From JAPLSN01 sp964482955 (GTDB taxonomy: Bacteria; Spirochaetota; Spirochaetia; Treponematales; UBA12059), in contig CAYZZW010000003.1 in NCBI GenBank assembly GCA_964482955.1, positions 62,001 through 126,000 on the forward strand: a DNA stretch of 64,000 nucleotides, read 5' to 3'. The notes beneath the pieces are model-generated. The model saw nothing but the letters and a program-made list of their open reading frames with translations, was not told where the DNA came from and made no database searches. A program made the translations under genes and the position numbers. The number at the start of each line of letters is the position of its first letter. The first letter of the stretch is position 1. Of the stretch, positions 17,485 to 27,061 are shown piece by piece.

Positions 17485-18450
17485 ATGGAAGACGCCCTGA
17501 CGGGTGAAGTGGCGAAGACGGCGGAAGCCGTCCGCCAGGCGGTGGGCAAGGCGGTGAAAGGTCTCGACGCGCAGGTCAACGCGACGCTCGTCGCGTTCAT
17601 GGCCGGGGGACACGTTCTTATCGAGGGGCCGCCGGGCACCGGCAAGACCCTGCTCGCGCGCGCGCTGGCGAAGAGCCTCGGGCTTTCGCACGCGCGCGTG
17701 CAATTCACGCCGGATCTCACGCCGACGGACATCATCGGCGCCACCGTGTACGAGCGCTCGTCGGAGCGCTTCCGCTTCGAGAAGGGACCCGTCTTCACCG
17801 ACATCCTCCTCGCCGACGAGATCAACCGCGCCCCGCCCAAGACGCAAGCCGCGCTCCTCGAGGCGATGCAGGAGCGCTCCGTCTCGGTGAACCGCGAAAG
17901 CATGGAGCTGGGCCGCCGCTTTTTCGTCATGGCCACGGAAAATCCCGTGGAGATGGAAGGCACGTATCCCCTGCCCGAAGCCCAGCTGGACCGTTTCATG
18001 ATGAAGCTGGCCATCGACAGCCCGGCGCTCGACGCGGAGCTCGAGATACTCCGCTCCGTGCGCGACGGCGCGCGCTCCGACATCCTCGACCTGTCCGCCG
18101 TGACGACGGTGACGGACGCGGCCGCGGTGGACCGTCTCCGCGAAACCGTGCGAGTCGTCACCGTCGAGGACGCCATGCTGGGCTACATCGCCTCGATCGT
18201 CCGCGGCACACGGGAGGCGTACGGCGTCGAGCTCGGCTGTTCGCCGCGCGCGGGCGTGGCCCTGCTCGCCGCCGCGCGCGCCGCCGCCGCCATGGAAGGC
18301 CGCGGTTTCGTGGTGCCGGACGACGTGAAGTCGCTCGCCCCCGCGGTCCTGCCGCACCGCGTCATCGTCACCGCCGAGGCGGAACTCGAGGGCCTCAGGC
18401 CGGCCGAGATCGTGCGCCGCGTCCTCGAGAGCGTCGAAGTGCCGCGATGA
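17485..18450 (+). CDS. MoxR-family AAA+ ATPase
   Basis: A full-length MoxR of 321 residues. Walker A is GPPGTGKT (about 47-54), Walker B LLADEINRAPPKTQAALLEAMQ follows, and ATENPVEMEGTYPLPEAQLDRF is the sensor/MIDAS-contact segment typical of the family. The C-terminal lid has GCSPRAGVALLAAARAAA. A GGGGAG Shine-Dalgarno precedes the ATG. The next gene (DUF58) overlaps by 4 nt, the classic MoxR-DUF58 pair in which the ATPase is believed to remodel or activate the vWA-like DUF58 protein. Cytoplasmic. The sequence differs clearly from the truncated MoxR at the left edge, so the two loci are separate systems. Confidence 0.96.
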   Translation: MEDALTGEVAKTAEAVRQAVGKAVKGLDAQVNATLVAFMAGGHVLIEGPPGTGKTLLARALAKSLGLSHARVQFTPDLTPTDIIGATVYERSSERFRFEKGPVFTDILLADEINRAPPKTQAALLEAMQERSVSVNRESMELGRRFFVMATENPVEMEGTYPLPEAQLDRFMMKLAIDSPALDAELEILRSVRDGARSDILDLSAVTTVTDAAAVDRLRETVRVVTVEDAMLGYIASIVRGTREAYGVELGCSPRAGVALLAAARAAAAMEGRGFVVPDDVKSLAPAVLPHRVIVTAEAELEGLRPAEIVRRVLESVEVPR

Positions 18451-19796
18451 TCCCGAAGCCGCGCGCGCGCCTCATCGTCCTGTCCGCGCTCCCGCTCGCC
18501 GTCGGCGCGCTCGGCACCGCCGTGCCGTACCTGCTCGGACTGCAGCCATTCCGCCATGTCGGCACGGCCGCGTATCTCGCGCTCGGCTGCGTCGCGCTCG
18601 CGGCCGTCGTGGACGCTGTGGTGTCCTCGCGGGGAAGTCCTCCGCGCGTCCTCCTCGGACGGAGCGACGGGCTCGCGCTCGGTAAACGCGCCACCGTCGA
18701 GTTCCTGCTCGAGCCCGGAGCGGCGAGGGGGCGGCGAATCACGCTGTCGCCCGACGAAGGGCCGTGGCTCGCGTGGCTCGCGCCCTCCCTGACCGTGACC
18801 GCAGGATCGCGCGACGCGGACGAACCGACCGTGGTCTCGTTCGCCGGAACCGCGTCGCGCCGCGGTCCGTTTTCGGTCGGCACGGTCCGCGTGTCCTGGC
18901 CGTCCCGGTTGGGCCTCTTCGCCATGGTCGAAGACGCTTCCGTCGACGGAAGGCTCGTCGTGTTGCCCGCGCTCGAGGGGCTCGAGCGGGCCCGTTCCCG
19001 TTCGCGGCGCGGCGTCAACCGCGAAAACGGCATGCGTAAGACGCGGAGCTTCGGCGAGGACGGCGAAACCGAGGGCCTCCGCGAGTACGAGCCCGGCGAG
19101 GACGCGCGTCGCATAGACTGGAAGTCGTCCGCGCGAACGGAGGAGACGCTCGTCCGCGTGCGCCACTCGAGTTCGCGCTCGCGCGTCGTGTTCGCGATCG
19201 ACTCGGGCCGGCTCATGGCCGCCGAGCGGGAAGGGCGCTCGGCCCTCGACCACGCGCTCGCGGCGTTCCTCGCGGCGGGCGACACCGCGCTCCGCGCCGG
19301 CGATTCCGTGTCGGCGTGCGCGTTCGCCGGCGGCATCGTGTCCGAGCTCGGAGAAGTGGCGTCGAACTCGTCGCTCGCCAGGCTCGCGCGCTTCTCGTCC
19401 GAACTCGAAGTGTCGAACGTGGAATCGGACTTCGTCCAGCTGTCGGGCTGGCTCAGGCGTCGGCTCGGGAAGCGCTCGCTCGTCGTGGTCGTGACCGAGG
19501 CGTCGGACACGATGCCGATCGAGGCGATGGAGCGGGCGGCCCGAGCCGTCTCGTCGCGCCACGCCCTCGTCATCGCCTTCCTCCGCGACCGCACGCTCGA
19601 GGAAGCCGCAGCCGACCGCTCCGACGGCGAGGTGGCCGGCTTCCGCGCCGCCGCCGCCGCCGAACTGCTCGAGCTCCGCGACGAAGCCGTCTCGCGCCTC
19701 CGCCGCCACGCCACCGTGATCGTCGCCCGCGCCTCCGACCTCCCCGACGCCGTCGTCAACGCGTATCTCGAGGCGAAGGCGCACAACCGCGCGTGA
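18447..19796 (+). CDS. DUF58 protein (vWA-like), MoxR partner
   Basis: The 449 residues begin with two membrane helices (about 8-50), then a beta-rich segment, then the DUF58 signature near residue 210: REYEPGEDARRIDWKSSART. A vWA-like fold follows with VVFAIDSGRLMA, where the MIDAS-type DxSxS is incomplete (DSGRL), and a late VVVVTEASD. DUF58 proteins are membrane-anchored and almost always follow moxR. The ATGA overlap with the ATPase gene shows tight coupling. This is the last gene of the six-gene plus-strand operon; the region beyond is AT-richer and holds a truncated gene on the other strand. Confidence 0.92.
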   Translation: MIPKPRARLIVLSALPLAVGALGTAVPYLLGLQPFRHVGTAAYLALGCVALAAVVDAVVSSRGSPPRVLLGRSDGLALGKRATVEFLLEPGAARGRRITLSPDEGPWLAWLAPSLTVTAGSRDADEPTVVSFAGTASRRGPFSVGTVRVSWPSRLGLFAMVEDASVDGRLVVLPALEGLERARSRSRRGVNRENGMRKTRSFGEDGETEGLREYEPGEDARRIDWKSSARTEETLVRVRHSSSRSRVVFAIDSGRLMAAEREGRSALDHALAAFLAAGDTALRAGDSVSACAFAGGIVSELGEVASNSSLARLARFSSELEVSNVESDFVQLSGWLRRRLGKRSLVVVVTEASDTMPIEAMERAARAVSSRHALVIAFLRDRTLEEAAADRSDGEVAGFRAAAAAELLELRDEAVSRLRRHATVIVARASDLPDAVVNAYLEAKAHNRA

Positions 19797-19867
19797 CGCG
19801 CGCCATAAAACAAGATCAAATAGTACAACTTATCGCATGATTCTCTTTATCATGGCTGGGATCGATT

Positions 19868-20062
19868 TCAGGTCTGGGGAGTGGTATCGGAAGTCTTTCG
19901 TGTTTTCTTTTCGGACCCAAATTGCGCGTATCCCGGCGCGCTGGCGCCCGCGATGTCGGCTTCGAAGCTGTCCCCGAGCGACAGCCGTTCGGCGAGCGTG
20001 CCGGACCAGACGCCGGCGCGATACGCCAGCGTGCCGTCGAAGTCCCAGAGCAGGGTTTGCAT
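19868..20062 (-). pseudogene. Truncated HAD-family hydrolase, N-terminal fragment
   Basis: Only 64 codons remain. They start with the HAD motif I in LLWDFDGTLAYRAGVWSG, with catalytic Asp residues present, and continue as a cap-like helix before diverging into SEKKTRKTSDTTPQ and a stop. Intact HAD phosphatases of this type are around 200 residues and need three more motifs. I see no continuation in any frame within the 70 bases before the DUF58 gene. GAAAGG precedes the ATG, and the NUDIX stop is 6 nt upstream, so it once formed a NUDIX-HAD pair. The cut is probably a deletion or recombination junction. Confidence 0.7.
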
Positions 20063-20068
20063 CGTGAA

Positions 20069-20578
20069 CTACCTTTCGCAGTACTCGAATAGATCGTCAA
20101 CATACGGCGATACGTCAGGTACGAACCGCCCGTTTTTCAGCAATTCCGATATTTCCTTCTTGTCGGCGATTCTGTACTCGGTGACTTCCTCTTCTTGAAA
20201 ATCGATTTCCGCGACATCCCTTTCGTATCTCGCGATAAAGACGTCGACGAAATGATTGCTGAAGCGGTTCAAGCCCTTCAAGGTCCGGAAGAGGGCGATA
20301 TCGCCGGAGTCGATGTTCAATCCCGTCTCTTCCCGAATCTCTCGAATGGCGGACTGAACGCTTTCCTCTCCCGATACGACGCTGCCGGTCGTTTCCCACA
20401 GACCGGGATAGATATCCTTGTCCGGGGATCTTTTTGTTATCAAGAATCTCCCGTTTTTGAGCCGAATCCAGGCATGGACGATCAGGTGGAATTCGTCGGG
20501 CGCCGAAGGTTCGCCGCGACGCATCGTCTTGCCGGTCTTCCGTCTCGTCGAATCGTATACGTCCCAAAGCTCTGCCAT
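20069..20578 (-). CDS. NUDIX hydrolase
   Basis: The 169-residue product has a complete Nudix box: Gly, five residues, Glu, seven residues, then REIREETGL, at about residues 66-88. The N-terminus MAELWDVYDSTRRKTGK and the HAWIRLKNGRFLITKRS strand resemble isopentenyl-diphosphate isomerase-like and NTP-pyrophosphohydrolase Nudix proteins that act on nucleoside diphosphate derivatives. The exact substrate cannot be read from sequence. AGGGAG precedes the ATG. Codon use is visibly less GC-biased than in its neighbours, and the next gene (HAD) is truncated, so this short minus-strand segment may be acquired. Confidence 0.9.
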   Translation of the reverse strand: MAELWDVYDSTRRKTGKTMRRGEPSAPDEFHLIVHAWIRLKNGRFLITKRSPDKDIYPGLWETTGSVVSGEESVQSAIREIREETGLNIDSGDIALFRTLKGLNRFSNHFVDVFIARYERDVAEIDFQEEEVTEYRIADKKEISELLKNGRFVPDVSPYVDDLFEYCER

Positions 20579-20762
20579 CGGCTCTCCCTAATGTTCTCGT
20601 TTCGCGTTTCGTCCTTGATATGGTCAAAAGAAAAACAGGAGGACCTTCCGCGCCGCAGAACGTCAGCCTAAGCTCCGCGAGTATCCTCTCTGTATACCCC
20701 TATTCAACCCCCTTCTTCTTGTTCCCTCTCTTCCGCCCTCTTCCCCTCTTCTCCGTGCCCGA

Positions 20763-20791
20763 CGCTCGAGTACTCGCTAAGCTTCGCTCCG
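20763..20791 (-). repeat. Dispersed 29-bp repeat, copy 2 (inverted)
   Basis: Exact reverse complement of 5244-5272. On its own strand it is followed by a GGGCACGGAGAAGAG segment that aligns with copy 1 after small gaps. Confidence 0.9.
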
Positions 20792-20867
20792 TGGCCTAAC
20801 TCTCCGTGGCTCCGTGGTCCCTCCGATGCGAGCCGCCCAAGAGCCGAAGCCGTGACGCCCCCCGCCT

Positions 20868-20896
20868 TTGCACGGCGGGCCACTTCCGGCTAATAT
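20868..20896 (+). promoter_or_regulatory. purB promoter, leaderless geometry
   Basis: TTGCAC (20868-20873), a 17-nt spacer, TAATAT (20891-20896), then 6 nt to the purB ATG. No Shine-Dalgarno is present upstream of the ATG. Confidence 0.5.
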
Positions 20897-20902
20897 GCCC
20901 TC

Positions 20903-22291
20903 ATGAGCGACTACAACACCTACCTTTCGCCGTATTCGTGGCGCTACGCCAGCGGAGAGATGCGTTCCCTCTGGAGCGAGCGTGACAAGCGCCTGCTCTG
21001 GCGCAGGATCTGGTGCGCCCTGGCGCGCGTGCAGTCCGGCTTCGGGCTCGTGAAGCCGGAGCAGGTCGCCGAGCTGGAAGCCAAGGCCGGCGAAATAGAC
21101 ATCGCGCGGTCAATCGCCATCGAGGAAGAGCTCAAGCACGACCTGATGGCCGAGGTGCGCGCCTTCGCGGAAAAGTGCCCGACGGCGGGCGGCGTCATCC
21201 ACCTGGGCGCCACGTCGATGGACATCGAGGACAACGCGGACGCCCTCCGCATGCGCGCGGCGCTCGATATCGTCATCAAGAAACTCGCGGACCTTCTCGG
21301 CGCCTTCGCGGCGAAGATCGACGAGCACGCGGACACGCCGGTCATGGCCTTCACGCACCTCCAGCCCGCGGAGCCGACGACCCTCGGCTACCGCTTCGCC
21401 ATGTGGGCGCAGGACCTGCTCGCGGATTACCGCGCGCTCGTCCGCGTCAGGGCGGACTTGAAGGGGAAGGGTTTCAAGGGCGCCGTCGGCACGGCGGCAT
21501 CCTACGCGGAGCTCCTCGGGATGGACAAGGTCGACGCCTTCGAGCGGGCGATGTCGAAGGCCCTCGACCTGCCGTTCTTCCCCATCGCCACGCAGACCTA
21601 CCCGCGTCGCCAGGACTACGACGTCGTGAGCGCGCTCGCGGGTCTCGGCGCGAGCCTCCACAAGTTCGCGTTCGATCTCCGCGTGCTCCAGTCGCCGCCG
21701 GTCGGCGAGCTGTCCGAGCCCTTCGGCGCCAAGCAGGTCGGGTCGTCGGCCATGCCCTTCAAGCGCAACCCGATCAACGCGGAGAAGATCGACTCGCTGT
21801 CGCGCGCGCTGTCGGTGCTGCCGCAGGTGGCGTGGCAGAACGCCGCGCAGTCGCTCCTCGAGCGCACGTTGGACGATTCCGCCAACCGCCGGAGCATGCT
21901 GCCGGAAGCCTTCCTCGCGTGCGACGAGCTCCTCATCGTCGCGAAGAAGCTCGTGACCGGCGTGCAGGTCAGCCTCGAGTCGATCCAGCGGACGATGGAC
22001 GCGTACGGACCGTTCGCGTCCACCGAGCGCGTGATGATGGCCGCCGCCAAGAAGGGCGCCGACCGCCAGGAGTGCCACGAACGCCTGCGCGAACTCGCGC
22101 TCGCGGCGTGGGCGGAGGTGCGCCTCGGAAAGCCGAACCCGCTCGCGGCCAACGTCGCGAAGGACACGTTCTTCGGTCGCTACCTCGATTCGTCGACCAT
22201 CGCCTCTCTTATGAAGGAAGGCCACTACGCCGGCACCGCGCCCGCGCGCGCGCGCGACCTGGCCAGGGAGATACGGTCGGCCGTCGGCTGA
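20903..22291 (+). CDS. purB: Adenylosuccinate lyase
   Basis: PurB cleaves SAICAR to AICAR and adenylosuccinate to AMP, releasing fumarate. The 462-residue length is normal. Family landmarks are GGVIHLGATSMDIEDNAD, THLQPAEPTTLGYRF with its catalytic His, and the flexible signature loop GSSAMPFKRNPINAEKID with the catalytic Ser. The ATG directly follows a -10 hexamer, predicting a leaderless message. It is the first of ten purine genes on this strand but is separated from purL by 94 nt with its own promoter-like sequence. Cytoplasmic homotetramer in the family. Confidence 0.97.
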   Translation: MSDYNTYLSPYSWRYASGEMRSLWSERDKRLLWRRIWCALARVQSGFGLVKPEQVAELEAKAGEIDIARSIAIEEELKHDLMAEVRAFAEKCPTAGGVIHLGATSMDIEDNADALRMRAALDIVIKKLADLLGAFAAKIDEHADTPVMAFTHLQPAEPTTLGYRFAMWAQDLLADYRALVRVRADLKGKGFKGAVGTAASYAELLGMDKVDAFERAMSKALDLPFFPIATQTYPRRQDYDVVSALAGLGASLHKFAFDLRVLQSPPVGELSEPFGAKQVGSSAMPFKRNPINAEKIDSLSRALSVLPQVAWQNAAQSLLERTLDDSANRRSMLPEAFLACDELLIVAKKLVTGVQVSLESIQRTMDAYGPFASTERVMMAAAKKGADRQECHERLRELALAAWAEVRLGKPNPLAANVAKDTFFGRYLDSSTIASLMKEGHYAGTAPARARDLAREIRSAVG

Positions 22292-22350
22292 CAGCGTCGT
22301 TTTGTATACGGAATACGCGCGGAGCGGAGCGCGTTAAGCGATGCGAACGC

Positions 22351-22380
22351 TTGACGCGCGCGCGTTTCCGGTGGTAATAG
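22351..22380 (+). promoter_or_regulatory. Candidate promoter of the purL-guaB operon
   Basis: TTGACG (22351-22356), an 18-nt spacer, and TAATAG (22375-22380) lie 5 nt before the preferred purL ATG. A short inverted repeat AAGCG/CGCTT overlaps the -35. No B. subtilis-type PurBox or E. coli-type PurR site was recognised. Confidence 0.4.
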
Positions 22381-22385
22381 TTCGC

Positions 22386-25265
22386 ATGGGAAACACGAGC
22401 AACGTCTACCGCTTCGTACAGCGGCCCAAGCGACCGGGAGGAGCGCGTTCCGCAGGCCTTTTGGCCGACGCGCGCGCGCTCGGATTGTCGAAGGTTCGGG
22501 CCGTGCGCTGCGCGGACCTGTATTTCATACGGGGTACTTTGACGCCCGGGGAGCAAGAGCTTCTCGGGCGTTCCCTTTTTTGCGACCCCGTCGTCGAGAC
22601 CGTCGAGTTCGGTAACGGTCCCTTCCAGGGGCCGCCCGCCGGCGCGCGCCGCGTCGAGGTGGCGTTCCGCCCGGGCGTGACCGACCCGGTGGCGGCGGAG
22701 ATCGTCCGCGCGGCGAAGGAACTCGGCGTGAACGGCGTCGAGGCGGCCACAACCGGCAGCTGCTACGACATCGAGGGCGAAAGCCTTTCGGACGCGGATC
22801 TCGCGCTCGTCGCCGACCGCCTGTTGGCCAATCCCGTCATCCAGCGCTGGTCGCTCGGGCGGATCGAGCCGCACTTCGCCGAGACGGCGGCGGCTTCGTC
22901 GGAGGTCGAGCGCTTCGATATCGCCTCGATGGACGACGACGCGCTCATGGCGCTCTCGAACGAACGCCGCGCCGCGCTCGACCTGGACGAGATGAAGGCC
23001 GTGCGCGGGTTCTTCCGCGCCGAAAAGCGGACCTGCACCGACGTCGAGTTCGAGATGATCGCCCAGACCTGGAGCGAGCACTGCGTGCACAAGACCTTCC
23101 GCGCGCGCATCGACGTGGACGCGCCGCAGCCGAATCCGTACGGCGGGCAGGTCGACAACATCCTCAAGACCTTCATTAAAAAGGCGACCGACGAGATCGA
23201 CGCGCCGTGGGTGCTGTCGGCCTTCGTCGACAACGCCGGCGTCATCGAGTTCGACGACGAGTACGAAGTGTCGTTCAAGGTTGAGACGCACAACCATCCG
23301 TCGGCCATCGAGCCCTTCGGCGGCGCGAACACGGGCGTCGGCGGCGTCATCCGCGACGTGGTGGGCGTGTCGGCCCGGCCCATCGCGGCCACGGACGTGC
23401 TCTGCTTCGGCCCCCTCGACACGCCGGTGGAGAGCCTGCCCGCGGGCGTCATCCATCCGCGCCTCGTGTTCTCCGGCGTCGTCTCCGGCGTGCAGGACTA
23501 CGGCAACAAGATCGGCATCCCCACGGTGAACGGCGGCGTGCGCTTCGACCCGGGCTACACCGCGAACCCGCTCGTGTACTGCGGCTGCGTCGGCCTGGCG
23601 CCCCGCGGGCTCCGCAAGAGCGAGGCGAAGGCGGGCGACCGCGTCGTGCTCCTGGGCGGCGCCACCGGCCGAGACGGCATACGCGGCGCCACGTTCTCTT
23701 CCATGACGATGGACTCGTCCACCGGCGAAGTGGCGGGCGCGTCCGTGCAGATCGGCGACCCGGTCGTCGAGAAGAAAACCACCGAAGTGATCATCCAGGC
23801 CCGCGACCTCGGGTTGTATTCTGCGATCACGGACTGCGGCGCGGGCGGCTTGTCCTCCGCGGTCGGCGAAATGGCGCAGACCCTCGGCGCCGACATCGAC
23901 CTCGACGCGGTGCCGCTCAAGTACCCCGGTCTCGTGCCGTGGGAAGTGTGGCTCTCCGAGGCGCAGGAGCGCATGGTCCTCGCCGTGCCCGAGAAGAACA
24001 TGGCGAAGCTCCGCGAACTCTGCGAGCGCAACGACGTGGACATGACGGACCTCGGTCCCTTCACGGGAAAGGGCCGGCTCGTCGTGAAGCACGGCGGCAA
24101 GGCGGCGCTCGACCTGCCCGGCGAGTTCCTCCACAAGGGACTGCCCCAGCGGAAGCTCAAGGCCGCACCGCCCGCGAAGAAGCCCGAGACGAAAAAAGCG
24201 TCCGGTTCGATCGATCCGAAGGCCGCGCTCCTTTCGCTCCTCGGACACCCGAACGTCGGCTCGCGCGAAAGCGTCGTGCGGCTCTACGACCACGAAATCC
24301 AGGGGGCCACCTGCGTGAAGCCCTTCGAAGGCCCCGAGCGCGACGGTCCCTCGGACGCCGCGGTGCTCAAGCCGCTCGAGACGAAGGGGACCACGGCGGT
24401 CGCCGTCTCGAATGGCTTCAATCCCGACTACGGCGCCGACCCGTACCGCATGGCGCTGTCCGCGGTGGACGAAGCCGTGCGCAACGTCGTGGCCACCGGC
24501 GCCGACCCGGACCGCGTCGCCATCCTCGACAACTTCTGCTGGGGCGATCCCAAGCGGCCAGAAAACATGTGGTCGCTCCTCGAAGCCGCGCGCGGCTGCA
24601 AGGACGCCGCGATCGCGCATCGCGCACCCTTCGTCTCCGGCAAGGACTCGTTCAACAACGAGTACAAGGCGGCGGACGGCCAGCGCGTCTCCATCCCGCC
24701 CTCGCTCCTCATCTCCGCCATCGCGATCGTGCCGGACGTCGGCCGCAAGGTGACGATGGACTTGAAGAAGCCGGGGAACCCGCTCTACCTCGTCGGCGAA
24801 TGGAAGCCGGTCGCGGGCGGCAGCCTCGTCGCCAAGCTCTACGGAGTCCCGGCGGGCGCGTCCGTCGAAGTGCCGGACGCGTCGCCGAGAGCGCACGACG
24901 CGTACAAGTCGCTCCACAGGGCGATGTCGGGCGGCCTCGTCGTCGCGTGCCACGACCTCTCCGAGGGCGGCCTCGGCGTCGCGGTGGCGGAGATGTGCAT
25001 CGGCGGGCGCCTCGGCGCCGCGCTCGACCTGCCGGCCGGGGACGCGATCATCAATCTGTACGGAGAGACGAACGGCTGCCTCGTCGCGGAAGTGCCCGCG
25101 GGCAAGGCCGCGGAGTTCGAAAAGGCGATGGCCGGAGCGCCCTGCGCGAAGATCGGCCGCGTGACGGACGACGGAACGCTCGCTGTGAAGGGAGCCGCGT
25201 CGTTCGCGGTCCCGGTGGCGACGCTCGTGGACGCCTGGAAGGGCGCGATCGGAGGTGGGAAATGA
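22386..25265 (+). CDS. purL: FGAM synthase PurL with fused PurS-like N-terminal region
   Basis: This synthase subunit converts FGAR, ATP and ammonia to FGAM. At 959 residues it is longer than the ~740-residue small PurL. The first ~170 residues contain a PurS-like alpha/beta region (VEVAFRPGVTDPVAAEIVRAAKELGV), as in other bacteria that lack a free purS. The core has the linker Q-T-W-S-E-H-C segment, KVETHNHPSAIEPFGGANTG with its GGVIRD continuation, and the C-terminal HDLSEGGLGVAVAEMCIGG. Start 22386 is preferred to 22341 because it sits just after a -10-like hexamer and begins the conserved region; this is uncertain. Its stop overlaps purQ by 4 nt, which supplies the glutaminase. Confidence 0.95.
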   Translation: MGNTSNVYRFVQRPKRPGGARSAGLLADARALGLSKVRAVRCADLYFIRGTLTPGEQELLGRSLFCDPVVETVEFGNGPFQGPPAGARRVEVAFRPGVTDPVAAEIVRAAKELGVNGVEAATTGSCYDIEGESLSDADLALVADRLLANPVIQRWSLGRIEPHFAETAAASSEVERFDIASMDDDALMALSNERRAALDLDEMKAVRGFFRAEKRTCTDVEFEMIAQTWSEHCVHKTFRARIDVDAPQPNPYGGQVDNILKTFIKKATDEIDAPWVLSAFVDNAGVIEFDDEYEVSFKVETHNHPSAIEPFGGANTGVGGVIRDVVGVSARPIAATDVLCFGPLDTPVESLPAGVIHPRLVFSGVVSGVQDYGNKIGIPTVNGGVRFDPGYTANPLVYCGCVGLAPRGLRKSEAKAGDRVVLLGGATGRDGIRGATFSSMTMDSSTGEVAGASVQIGDPVVEKKTTEVIIQARDLGLYSAITDCGAGGLSSAVGEMAQTLGADIDLDAVPLKYPGLVPWEVWLSEAQERMVLAVPEKNMAKLRELCERNDVDMTDLGPFTGKGRLVVKHGGKAALDLPGEFLHKGLPQRKLKAAPPAKKPETKKASGSIDPKAALLSLLGHPNVGSRESVVRLYDHEIQGATCVKPFEGPERDGPSDAAVLKPLETKGTTAVAVSNGFNPDYGADPYRMALSAVDEAVRNVVATGADPDRVAILDNFCWGDPKRPENMWSLLEAARGCKDAAIAHRAPFVSGKDSFNNEYKAADGQRVSIPPSLLISAIAIVPDVGRKVTMDLKKPGNPLYLVGEWKPVAGGSLVAKLYGVPAGASVEVPDASPRAHDAYKSLHRAMSGGLVVACHDLSEGGLGVAVAEMCIGGRLGAALDLPAGDAIINLYGETNGCLVAEVPAGKAAEFEKAMAGAPCAKIGRVTDDGTLAVKGAASFAVPVATLVDAWKGAIGGGK

Positions 25266-26047
25266 CGAAACCGAAAGCGCTCGTGCTGCACGCCGCGGGC
25301 ACCAACCGCGACCCGGACGCCTGCGCCGCACTCGAGCTCGCGGGCGCCCAGCCTGAGATCGTCCACGTCAACCAGCTCAGGCGGAAGGAGCGCCGCATTT
25401 CGGACTACCAGATGCTCCTCCTCCCGGGCGGCTTTTCCTACGCGGACGCGCTCGGCGCGGGAAGGCTCATCGCGCTTGACCTCACGCGCTACTTCGAGGA
25501 CGAAGTGAAAGCCTTCGTCGAGAGCGGCAAGCCCGTCATCGGCATCTGCAACGGCTTTCAGGCGCTCGTGAAGTCGGGCATCCTGCCGGACGCGGACATC
25601 CAGCGCCCGACGCCGCGCGCCACGCTCGCGCACAACGAGCTCGGCCGCTTCGAGTGCCGCTGGGTATTCCTCGAGGCGAAGGACGGTCCCTGCGTCTGGA
25701 CGAAGGGAATCGGCCAGCCGATCTTCTGCCCCATCGCGCACGGCGAAGGCAACTTCGTGACGGATTCGGAAGCGACGCTCGACGAGCTCGAAAAGCGCGG
25801 CCAGCTCGCGCTCCGCTACGTGAACGCCGACGGCACGCCCGCGCGCGGCGCGTATCCGGCGAACCCGAACGGATCGCTCCGCGACGTCGCCGGCGTCTGC
25901 AACAAGCGCGGCAACGTGCTCGGCCTCATGCCGCACCCCGAGGACAACATCTTCGCCAGGCAGGACACGGGCAAGATCGCGTCGTCCCGCGCCATCTCCG
26001 GACTCAAACTGTTCGAAAACGGCGTCCGCTACGCGGCGTCCCTGTAA
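25262..26047 (+). CDS. purQ: FGAM synthase glutaminase subunit PurQ
   Basis: A class I glutamine amidotransferase of 261 residues that feeds ammonia to PurL. The nucleophile Cys96 is in GICNGFQAL, and the catalytic His and Glu are in LMPHPEDN. LPGGFSYADALGAGRL matches the PurQ-specific N-terminal loop. It is somewhat longer than small PurQ (~225), as in genomes with long PurL. ATG lies in an ATGA overlap with purL. Forty nucleotides separate it from purC. Confidence 0.97.
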   Translation: MTKPKALVLHAAGTNRDPDACAALELAGAQPEIVHVNQLRRKERRISDYQMLLLPGGFSYADALGAGRLIALDLTRYFEDEVKAFVESGKPVIGICNGFQALVKSGILPDADIQRPTPRATLAHNELGRFECRWVFLEAKDGPCVWTKGIGQPIFCPIAHGEGNFVTDSEATLDELEKRGQLALRYVNADGTPARGAYPANPNGSLRDVAGVCNKRGNVLGLMPHPEDNIFARQDTGKIASSRAISGLKLFENGVRYAASL

Positions 26048-26086
26048 GCATACCCCCGCGCCAACGACACGACGAGGAGGAACGAC

Positions 26087-27057
<971 letters not shown>

Positions 27058-27061
<4 letters not shown>

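Larger units (their letters stand above)
20579..20902. other. Intergenic region with dispersed repeat copy 2
   Basis: No gene is visible. It contains a pyrimidine-rich tract of about 60 nt, the inverted second copy of the 29-bp repeat (20763-20791), two adjacent CTCCGTGG units (20802-20818), and at its right end the purB promoter. Confidence 0.8.
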
